This document shows, one piece after another, positions 17,798-24,483 of a DNA stretch of 29,768 nucleotides; positions within the stretch are counted from its first letter, which is position 1, and the number at the start of each line of letters is the position of its first letter. The stretch is taken from contig CAYUWG010000049.1 in assembly GCA_964448285.1 (NCBI GenBank), positions 1 through 29,768 of the forward strand, in the 5' to 3' direction. The translations under genes and the position numbers were made by a program. The DNA is from CAYUWG01 sp964448285 (lineage in GTDB: Bacteria > Bacteroidota > Ignavibacteria > SZUA-365). The notes under the pieces were generated by a model. That model ran no database searches. It was given only the letters and a program-made list of their open reading frames with translations, and was not told the DNA's origin.

Positions 17798-18631
17798 ATG
17801 AGCATCAATGAACACATAGAGAAGATTCTTTCAGTCGATTCTGCGAAGGCTACAGCCGAGGAAAAGGAGTTACTCAAATCCGTGTGGCAAGCTCTGAATG
17901 AGGGAAAGATCCGCTCAGCAGAAAAGTATAACGGAGAGTGGATCGTCAATCGTAACGTGAAGGAAGTGATTCTTTGGGCATTTCGGTCCGGAGCGCTCAC
18001 GGATTATTCCGGTGAGGATTCGGTCTTTTCGTTCATCGACAAGGACACGCTTCCGGTTCAGCGCTTCAGGGCTTCCGATGGTCGTCGGATCGTACCGGGT
18101 GGTACGACGATCCGCGGAGGAAGCTACCTCGCTCGAAATGTGATCGTCATGCCGCCTTCCTACATCAACGTCGGCGCGTATATCGATGAAGGCACTTTAG
18201 TCGATAGTCACGTGCTCGTCGGATCATGCGCGCAGATTGGGAAGAACGTACACCTGAGCGCAGCCGTTCAAGTCGGCGGTGTACTCGAACCGATCGGAGC
18301 CGTTCCCGTGATTATCGAAGATGAGGTGATGGTAGGAGGAAATTGTGGAATCTATGAAGGGACGATCGTTCACAAACGCGCTGTTATCGGGACAGGCGTG
18401 ATCCTGAATGCTTCCACTCCGGTCTATGATCTCGTTCGCGAAGTCATTTACCGGAAGACGGAGGAACACCCGCTCGAAATTCCAGAAGGCGCAGTCGTCG
18501 TTCAGGGCAGCCGCCCAACGAAAAATGCCTTCGCTGAGAAACACGGCATTCACGTGTATTCACCGGTCATCATCAAGTACCGAGATCAACGAACCGATGC
18601 AGCGACAGCGTTAGAGGAAGGATTGAGATAG
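17798..18631 (+). CDS. dapD: 2,3,4,5-tetrahydropyridine-2,6-dicarboxylate N-succinyltransferase
   Basis: This is a 277-residue enzyme, close to the E. coli DapD length (274). After an alpha-helical N-terminus (about 1-100) comes a left-handed beta-helix of hexapeptide repeats: VPGGTTIRGGSYLARNVIVM, PSYINVGAYIDEGTLVDSH, VLVGSCAQIGKNVHLSAAVQ, VGGVLEPIG. The family substrate loop and VMVGGNCGIYEGTIV are also present. It succinylates tetrahydrodipicolinate in the succinylase branch of lysine and diaminopimelate synthesis, so the cell uses that branch. AAGGAG eight bases before the ATG confirms the start. It stands alone and diverges from the thioredoxin operon. Confidence 0.96.
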   Translation: MSINEHIEKILSVDSAKATAEEKELLKSVWQALNEGKIRSAEKYNGEWIVNRNVKEVILWAFRSGALTDYSGEDSVFSFIDKDTLPVQRFRASDGRRIVPGGTTIRGGSYLARNVIVMPPSYINVGAYIDEGTLVDSHVLVGSCAQIGKNVHLSAAVQVGGVLEPIGAVPVIIEDEVMVGGNCGIYEGTIVHKRAVIGTGVILNASTPVYDLVREVIYRKTEEHPLEIPEGAVVVQGSRPTKNAFAEKHGIHVYSPVIIKYRDQRTDAATALEEGLR

Positions 18632-18710
18632 CGATAGGTTTCAAACCTGCAACCACAATACCTGTTAGCGTTCATACTTTTTTCCTCGTTCATAATCACA
18701 CATTCGCAAG

Positions 18711-18883
18711 AAGCTACTTTACTGCGGTAATCCCCAATTTTTCTGCTTGATGAATTTCTGTGCTGTTGCCATTTGGAGCACATTTAAGTAGCTTGCTTTG
18801 CCATACTCCGAATAGAGACCACACTGCTGGTGGCAGGATTTGAATTGAAAAGGTTGGAGTATCGCTATCGAACAGCAGTGTGG
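18711..18883 (+). promoter_or_regulatory. Structured 5' leader of the S1 gene, pseudoknot-capable
   Basis: The 284 bases between dapD and the S1 start contain no gene but four perfect-core stems. P1 is AAGCTACTT 18711-18719 with 18786-18794; nested P2 is TGTGCT 18759-18764 with 18777-18782. P3 is ATACTCC 18803-18809 with 18856-18862, extendable by G-T and A-T to nine pairs. P4 is CCACACTGCTG 18819-18829 with 18873-18883. P3 and P4 interleave, so they either form an H-type pseudoknot or exclude each other, a switch geometry. The leader ends 32 bases before the S1 ATG. S1 autoregulation through its mRNA leader is known in E. coli; a similar role here is inference. Confidence 0.6.
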
Positions 18884-18915
18884 CGTCACAACCCAAAACA
18901 TTCACCGGACAAACC

Positions 18916-21060
18916 ATGAGCATTGAACCGACAACAACCGACCAAAGCGAAAACCTGCAATCATCGCTGACTGAGGAAGCTCCCTTATCGAAAGAGCCTA
19001 TCTCTGAAGACGCAGCACCGGATATGACCGGTGCAGGAGAACTCTCCCAGATGTCCTTAGAGCAATCCAATCCTGATTCCGTATCCGAGGAAAGAAGCAC
19101 GATCGGGAATGAAGGCCGCGATGTCGATCAATCGCAATCCATGCAAGACATGATTCCCTCCGATAAGAGCGCTTCGAGTACGGGTGATACACAGCAACCG
19201 AGCACAGAATCAACCGCAGAACCGACCGCGGATACTCCATCGACTGAACCTGTTTCCGAAACGGTGAACGAAACGACTGACACTTCTGCCCTCGAAGCTC
19301 ATGCTGAAAGCGGAAAGAAAAAGGAGACCGCGCCGCGCCTCCCGGATGAAGTTGTTCAACCGATTTGGGACGAACTGAAGAATTCGCTTACTGATTCGGA
19401 ATTGCTACAAGTCACTTGCGTACGCACGACACAAGGCGGAATGGTTGTCTCGTACAAAGATTTGGAAGGGTTCATTCCAAGAGGACAGTTCGCGCTCGAA
19501 GGTCGTCCTGAAATGTCCGAGATCGAACCATATGTCGGTCAACAGGTCCCGGTTTGCGTTATCGAGATCTCCGATATCTCGAAAAGGAAATACGTCGTCA
19601 GCCGCAAGAAGGGACTGAGGATTGAGAAATACATGGCACTGAAGAAAGGTGATGTGTTTGAAGGCGTCGTGACGTCTATCGTGAGCTACGGAGCCTTCGT
19701 CGATATCGGAGGGCTTGATGGATTGGTGCATATCTCTCGTATGAGCAAAATCCGAATAAACTCTCCATCAGATGTTGTAAAGGTAAATGACACCGTCAAA
19801 GTTAAAGTCGTTGATATCGATGCGAAAAAGAATCGGATCTCACTGAGCATGAAGGAATTTTCAGCGTCACCCTGGATCGGCGTGAATGAGCGGTTTCCTA
19901 TTGGAACAATTCATAAGGGGAAAGTCCGAAACCTCACGGATTATGCTGCCTATGTCCAGTTAGAGCCTGGAGTTGTCGGGATGGTTCACGTCTCCGACCT
20001 TTCCTGGACTCAGCGGCTTGATAATCCGAGTGAAGTGGTGAAAGTCGGGCAGGAAATCGAAGTGAAAGTCATGGACATTAAGTTGGACAGCCATCGTATG
20101 ACTTTGAGCTTGAAAGAAGCTCAACAGGATCCCTGGCCTCGTCTCGCAAACATTTTCCCCGTGAACACGGAGGTTGTTGGGAGAATTAAAAGTCTCCTTG
20201 ACGCAGGCATTATCGTTACACTCGAAAATGATCTCGATGCTTTTGTCCCGCGCGGACGAATGGGTGGACGGAAAAAAGGCGGCAAAGCTCCTGACCTTCA
20301 GATCGGTGAGGAAATCCGATTGAAAGTTCTCGAGATGAATCCGGAGAAACATTCCATCATTTGTGCACCGCCGAGGGAGGAAGTGAAGCATACATCGCCA
20401 CGTGAACGCGAACAGACTCCTGTTCAATTCACAACGGCTTCGAGCACCGGTTTTACCTTAGGCGAGCTTACTTCGCTTAAGAACCTTTTCCCACAGGAGG
20501 CCGTTGCCGAACCGCAAGTGGAATCACAGCCAGTTACTCCTCCTCAAAACGAAGCCGATGTAGCGGGAGAAATAGTATCGAGTGAGATACAGGCTGAGGC
20601 TGCACCAGAGAGTTCGAATAACGTTGATGCTGTTATCGCCGTAAATCCAACACAAGATGAAGCAGTAGCTGAAGCGACTGTGACATCCCAAGTCGAGAGC
20701 GCACCATCGGAATCTATCGATTCGTTCGTTGTCTCTGAAGAAGCGGTTACTTCTGCAGCAGCAAACCTTACTGAAGCTTCTGGCACTTCCGAAGCTTCGC
20801 TCACACCTGAAGACGCAACGCATGATGACGCAAGTTCACTTGGAGAAGTAATCACGCCTGAAGCAAGCGAACCCGAGATTTCAGGCACGATTGAAGATGA
20901 GTCACCTCTTCAATCAGCACCGGTCGAGAATGTGGAACAACCGACGGAGATCAAAGCTGCGGAAAGTAACATCGAACCGGAAGCGCAAAGCGATGAGATG
21001 AAGTCCGAAGCGGAGCAACCGTCTGAGCCTCCCGAAGATGCGCAGGAAGAGAAAAGTTAA
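18916..21060 (+). CDS. rpsA: Ribosomal protein S1-like, four S1 domains with long acidic tails
   Basis: This 714-residue protein carries four S1 RNA-binding (OB) domains. Domain 1 (about 158-230) is divergent, like the ribosome-docking domains of S1. Domains 2 and 3 are canonical (GDVFEGVVTSIVSYGAFVDI and KGKVRNLTDYAAYVQL, about 245-315 and 330-400). Domain 4 (about 417-490) carries an unusual basic GRMGGRKKGGKAP insert. The first ~155 and last ~220 residues are low-complexity, rich in Glu, Ser, Thr and Pro, and strongly acidic. S1 helps bring mRNA to the small ribosomal subunit, relevant in lineages with weak Shine-Dalgarno signals. I chose ATG 18916; a GTG at 18880 lies inside leader stem P4. 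A terminator follows. Confidence 0.88.
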   Translation: MSIEPTTTDQSENLQSSLTEEAPLSKEPISEDAAPDMTGAGELSQMSLEQSNPDSVSEERSTIGNEGRDVDQSQSMQDMIPSDKSASSTGDTQQPSTESTAEPTADTPSTEPVSETVNETTDTSALEAHAESGKKKETAPRLPDEVVQPIWDELKNSLTDSELLQVTCVRTTQGGMVVSYKDLEGFIPRGQFALEGRPEMSEIEPYVGQQVPVCVIEISDISKRKYVVSRKKGLRIEKYMALKKGDVFEGVVTSIVSYGAFVDIGGLDGLVHISRMSKIRINSPSDVVKVNDTVKVKVVDIDAKKNRISLSMKEFSASPWIGVNERFPIGTIHKGKVRNLTDYAAYVQLEPGVVGMVHVSDLSWTQRLDNPSEVVKVGQEIEVKVMDIKLDSHRMTLSLKEAQQDPWPRLANIFPVNTEVVGRIKSLLDAGIIVTLENDLDAFVPRGRMGGRKKGGKAPDLQIGEEIRLKVLEMNPEKHSIICAPPREEVKHTSPREREQTPVQFTTASSTGFTLGELTSLKNLFPQEAVAEPQVESQPVTPPQNEADVAGEIVSSEIQAEAAPESSNNVDAVIAVNPTQDEAVAEATVTSQVESAPSESIDSFVVSEEAVTSAAANLTEASGTSEASLTPEDATHDDASSLGEVITPEASEPEISGTIEDESPLQSAPVENVEQPTEIKAAESNIEPEAQSDEMKSEAEQPSEPPEDAQEEKS

Positions 21061-21069
21061 GCGAACCTA

Positions 21070-21094
21070 AATCCCGACGATGTCGGGATTTTTT
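21070..21094 (+). terminator. Terminator between S1 and pepF
   Basis: A 9-bp stem AATCCCGAC/GTCGGGATT (21070-21078, 21082-21090) with a tight loop is followed by TTTT. It sits between convergent genes immediately after both stops, so it probably also stops pepF transcription. Confidence 0.85.
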
Positions 21095-22895
21095 ATATCA
21101 GGGCTTCCACTTCATCGAGAAGTGAATTCATCAGCATCGCCGTATCCTGAACAGGCTTCGGCGTGGTCATATCGATTCCGGCGTCGTTGAGTAACGACAT
21201 GGAATACGCGCTATTCCCACGTGAAAGAAACTGGAGATACCGCTCGCGCGCATCGTCGTTGCCTTCTTTTATCTGTGATGCAAGAGCGACGGCAGCAGAA
21301 AGCCCGGTCGCGTATTGATAGACGTAGAAGCTTCGATAGAAATGCGGTATTCGTGCCCAGTTCACGTCGTACAAATCATCGGTTTCGAAGGCCTTCCCAT
21401 AGTAGGTCGCATAGAGATCCTTCATCTCTCCATTGAGATATTCCGCCGTAATGACCCCTCCCTTTTCGACCGACTCATGAACGCGCTGCTCGAATTCGGC
21501 AAAGAGAACCTGATTGTAAACCGTACTACGAATCGTATCCACGTAGTGCAAGAGAAGCTGAAGCCGCTGATCGCGAGTGGTGAATTCTCTTTTGAGGGCA
21601 TCGACGAGTAACACTTCGTTTACCGTCGATGCGACTTCGGCGCAGAAGATCGTGTAATCCCCATACACAGGAGGTTGATGCTGCCACGTGTAATAGGAGT
21701 GCATGGCATGGCCGAGTTCATGTGCAATCGTAAAGACGTCCTTGAGAGTGCTCGTATAGTTCAACAGAATGTATGGATGTGTGCCGTACGTCCAAGCACT
21801 GTACGCACCAGACTGCTTTCCCTGGTTTTCATACACGTCGATCCAACCCCGCTCGAAGGCTGCACTCATATCACGAGCATAGCTGTCCCCAAGCGCGTTC
21901 AATGATCTCTTCAGCATGGCAACAGCATCCTCGTACGAAATGGATAGCGTTTCGCCGTGGAGCGGTGCATAGAGATCCCACGGTCGGACATGCGAAATCG
22001 CCAGCAGCTTTCTTCGAATCTTCATTGCGCGATGGAGCGGTGTAAGATTCTCCCGGATGGTTGAAACGAGATTGTCGTACACTACCTTCGGGATGTTGTA
22101 CTCAGCGAGTGCGGCATGAAGTGATGACTCATAATTCCGGCTTCGGGCGTAAAAGATATCTCTTTTGACCTGTGCGTTCATCGTTGCGGCAAGTGTGTTT
22201 TGCCAACGCGCATATTCGGAAAAGAGTGCGCGGTACGAATCCTCGCGTACACGACGATCCTTCGACTCCTGAAAAAGCAGGTAACGCCCCTTCGAAACTT
22301 CAACCTCATTTCCCTGCTCATCTTGGATCGTCCCAAACCGGATGTCTGCATTGTTGAAAAAGCTGAATATCTCGGATGGAGACTCGGCGACTTCCGTGGC
22401 AAGTGCAAGGATGCGCTCCTCATTCGGACCGAGTGTATGCGCTTTCCTTCTGAGAATGTCATCAAGAGCATGTGCGTACGATTCAAGCCCCGCAGTCTCA
22501 CGGATGAACGATGCGATCCGCCCCTCCTCGATGGTGTGAATCTCAGGGATGACCCACGAAGTTGCCGTAGCCATTTCAGCAGCGATAGCGGTAAAGCGAC
22601 CAACCATGGATTGATATTCGTCGCGTGTCGTGTCCTCATCATGCCGTCGAAAGGCGTAGTTGCCAAGCTCTCCTGCAAGCACGCTCAGTTCTTCAGCAAA
22701 GCGAAACCAGGCGAGTAATGACTCACCGGAATTGCCTAACGTCCCCCAAAAGCTATGAGCTTCAGTTATTCGCTCACTGAGTCGCTCGAAGTCTTGCTCC
22801 CAGGCTGCATCGCTCTCGTAGATGTCTTCGACGTTCCAAAGATATTTCGCGTCCATTTCTGAGCGCGTAGGAATACGTTGGCCGTTATCGTGCAT
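21093..22895 (-). CDS. pepF: Oligoendopeptidase F (M3 metallopeptidase)
   Basis: A 600-residue cytoplasmic peptidase. The zinc motif HELGHAMH begins at residue 392, with the third ligand glutamate downstream in FCAEVASTVNEVLL. The N-terminal helical region (WNVEDIYESDAAWEQDFERL) is typical of the PepF branch, as are length and domain order. It cleaves short peptides, roughly 6-18 residues. There is no signal peptide. AAAGG lies upstream of the ATG at 22895. It is the last gene of the minus-strand run, 38 bases after the CpoB-like gene. Confidence 0.94.
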   Translation of the reverse strand: MHDNGQRIPTRSEMDAKYLWNVEDIYESDAAWEQDFERLSERITEAHSFWGTLGNSGESLLAWFRFAEELSVLAGELGNYAFRRHDEDTTRDEYQSMVGRFTAIAAEMATATSWVIPEIHTIEEGRIASFIRETAGLESYAHALDDILRRKAHTLGPNEERILALATEVAESPSEIFSFFNNADIRFGTIQDEQGNEVEVSKGRYLLFQESKDRRVREDSYRALFSEYARWQNTLAATMNAQVKRDIFYARSRNYESSLHAALAEYNIPKVVYDNLVSTIRENLTPLHRAMKIRRKLLAISHVRPWDLYAPLHGETLSISYEDAVAMLKRSLNALGDSYARDMSAAFERGWIDVYENQGKQSGAYSAWTYGTHPYILLNYTSTLKDVFTIAHELGHAMHSYYTWQHQPPVYGDYTIFCAEVASTVNEVLLVDALKREFTTRDQRLQLLLHYVDTIRSTVYNQVLFAEFEQRVHESVEKGGVITAEYLNGEMKDLYATYYGKAFETDDLYDVNWARIPHFYRSFYVYQYATGLSAAVALASQIKEGNDDARERYLQFLSRGNSAYSMSLLNDAGIDMTTPKPVQDTAMLMNSLLDEVEALI

Positions 22896-22933
22896 GGCGC
22901 AAATCCCTTTCTCAACAGTGAATGAATGAATCG

Positions 22934-23707
22934 TTATTTCAACGTGCGGAGCTTTTGCTTCGCCCGCGATGCAAGCTCGCTCGATGGAAATTGCTTTGTC
23001 AATTGAGTGAAATCCTTCTTCGCTTCCTTCCGGTTGTTCATTTTCAAATGGGTGTTCCCACGCATCATCAGCGCGTCGTCCGCTTTATCGGAACCGCGCA
23101 TTTCAATCACGGTCGAAAATCTTTGCAGCGCTTCCGGATAACGCCCGAGAGCGAAAAAGCATTCACCGCTCCAGTACTCGCAGTTGTCGGTCATGTCGTT
23201 TGCGGGACTTGTGGTCCGAAGGCTTTCGAACTGTTGCAACGCTTCCTGAAATTTCCTTGCATTGAAATCATTCAGCGCATTTTGATATGAACGAAGAAAA
23301 GCGTCATCCGCTGATGCCGTCGAGACCGTTGCGTGAACCGGTGACTGGGAAACGGAAGGCGGAGGCGGGATCTCCGGCTGTGTTTTTTCTTGCGGGATCG
23401 ACCGTACTTCACCCGGAGCGATGCGGGCGTCGGTCGTTACCGGAACGAGCGGCGTCGGGACAACGGAGACTTCCGCAAGGCGTGCACTCAACTGCCGAGC
23501 ACGATCGTCGAGCACGAGATTTTCTTTTTCCAGTGCTGAGACGCGTTCTGAAAGAGAGATGATCTGTGTGCTATAATCCCGATTGAGCGCTTTGAGCGAA
23601 TCCAGCTCCGATTGAAGCTGAATGTTTTCCTCTTCCAACTGTGCCATCGTCCCGCATCCGATGAAGACCAGCGAACAGAAGAATACAGTGATCGTGAACG
23701 AACGCAT
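22934..23707 (-). CDS. CpoB/YbgF-like lipoprotein with coiled coil and TPR domain
   Basis: A 257-residue protein with a lipoprotein-type signal (SLVFIGCGT, lipidated Cys18). A coiled coil follows from about 22 to 85 (LEEENIQLQSELDSLKALN, ISLSERVSALEKENLVLDD), then a Pro-rich linker, and three TPRs from about 150 to the end (ARKFQEALQQFESLRTT, CEYWSGECFFALGRYPEALQ, ADDALMMRGNTHLKMNN). This order matches CpoB/YbgF, which works with Tol-Pal in outer-membrane constriction. No tol or pal gene is in view, so that role is not established. A perfect GGAGG seven bases before ATG 23707 sets the start. Confidence 0.82.
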   Translation of the reverse strand: MRSFTITVFFCSLVFIGCGTMAQLEEENIQLQSELDSLKALNRDYSTQIISLSERVSALEKENLVLDDRARQLSARLAEVSVVPTPLVPVTTDARIAPGEVRSIPQEKTQPEIPPPPSVSQSPVHATVSTASADDAFLRSYQNALNDFNARKFQEALQQFESLRTTSPANDMTDNCEYWSGECFFALGRYPEALQRFSTVIEMRGSDKADDALMMRGNTHLKMNNRKEAKKDFTQLTKQFPSSELASRAKQKLRTLK

Positions 23708-23709
23708 AG

Positions 23710-24483
23710 TCAAACCTCCGTGATTGATGCTTGGCGCGCAGTTCGAACGGCATCGACAAACGCGCGAAGCTGTGTGTGATTGCCCGCGTCTTCGAAATGA
23801 TTCCCTACGACGATCACCGATGCTCCGGCACGCACTTTCTCCGCCGCCGTTCCGGGATTGCGAATGCCGCCTCCGACGATGAGGGGAATATTTACGGCTC
23901 GTCGAACTGCATTGATCATTTCGTCGGGCACCGTCAACTTTGCCCCCGAACCGGCCTCGAGATAGACGCAGTGCATGCCGAGCATTTCCGCGGCCAGTGC
24001 ATGCGCAACGGCGATTTCCGGGCGATGTCTCGGCAGCGGCTTCGAATAGCTCATGTACTCCGTTCCGGTAACTTCGCCCGAATCGACGATCATGTATCCG
24101 GTGGCTATCGGTTCCAATCCGTAAGCTTTCACGATCGGTGCTGCGATGACGTGCTGGCCGATCAACTGGTCTGCATTGCGTCCGGATATGAGCGAGAGAA
24201 ACAGAATCGCATCGGCATCGGCACAGACCTGATGCACACCGCCGGGAAAGAGAATGACAGGCTTCTCCGTTGAACGCTTGGCCTCTTGCACACAACTCGC
24301 GAACTGCGTTCCCAACGACAGACTTCCCCCAATGAGGAAACCGTCTATCCCCGCAGCATCTGCTTCGGTAATGAAATCTTGAACGCTCTCTGAAGCCGCT
24401 TTATCCGGATCGATAAGGACGAACAGCAATGGGATATCGCGCTCATACGACGTACGTAATAGCTGAGCGACAGGACCGTTCAT
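23710..24483 (-). CDS. Geranylgeranylglyceryl phosphate synthase family protein (PcrB-like)
   Basis: A 257-residue TIM-barrel enzyme. Early LLFVLIDPDKAA and GIDGFLIGGSLSLG, middle VILFPGGVHQV and LFLSLISGRNADQLIGQH, and late YLEAGSGA and PLIVGGGIRNPGTAAEKVRAG, VVGNHFED match the GGGP/HepGP synthase family. These enzymes join a prenyl diphosphate to sn-glycerol-1-phosphate, the first step of archaeal-type ether lipids; bacterial members exist in Firmicutes (PcrB) and in Bacteroidota. Chain-length preference cannot be read here. Its ATG overlaps the alaS stop (ATGA), and the next ATG starts two bases after its own stop, so it is in an operon. Confidence 0.9.
   Translation of the reverse strand: MNGPVAQLLRTSYERDIPLLFVLIDPDKAASESVQDFITEADAAGIDGFLIGGSLSLGTQFASCVQEAKRSTEKPVILFPGGVHQVCADADAILFLSLISGRNADQLIGQHVIAAPIVKAYGLEPIATGYMIVDSGEVTGTEYMSYSKPLPRHRPEIAVAHALAAEMLGMHCVYLEAGSGAKLTVPDEMINAVRRAVNIPLIVGGGIRNPGTAAEKVRAGASVIVVGNHFEDAGNHTQLRAFVDAVRTARQASITEV
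23715..23719 (-). promoter_or_regulatory. Consensus Shine-Dalgarno that fixes the CpoB-like start
   Basis: GGAGG on the minus strand, seven bases before ATG 23707. The same frame is open to 24295, but that upstream part lies antisense-frame inside the GGGP synthase gene; this site and the lipoprotein signal place the true start at 23707. Confidence 0.85.

Noticed and set aside
18635..18647. Palindrome AGGTTTCAAACCT just after dapD as a terminator
   Set aside because: The stem is only six A/T-leaning pairs with a one-base loop and no T-run follows.
18714..19100. Minus-strand open frame of 128 codons across the S1 leader and the S1 N-terminus
   Set aside because: It is antisense to S1, overlaps the leader stems, and its composition (Ser/Cys/Val-rich) is what the reverse of the acidic S1 tail gives; no family features.
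23708..24295. Upstream extension of the CpoB-like frame to 24295
   Set aside because: The Arg/Cys-rich extension is the shadow of the GGGP synthase gene, and a perfect GGAGG plus a lipoprotein signal mark ATG 23707 as the start.
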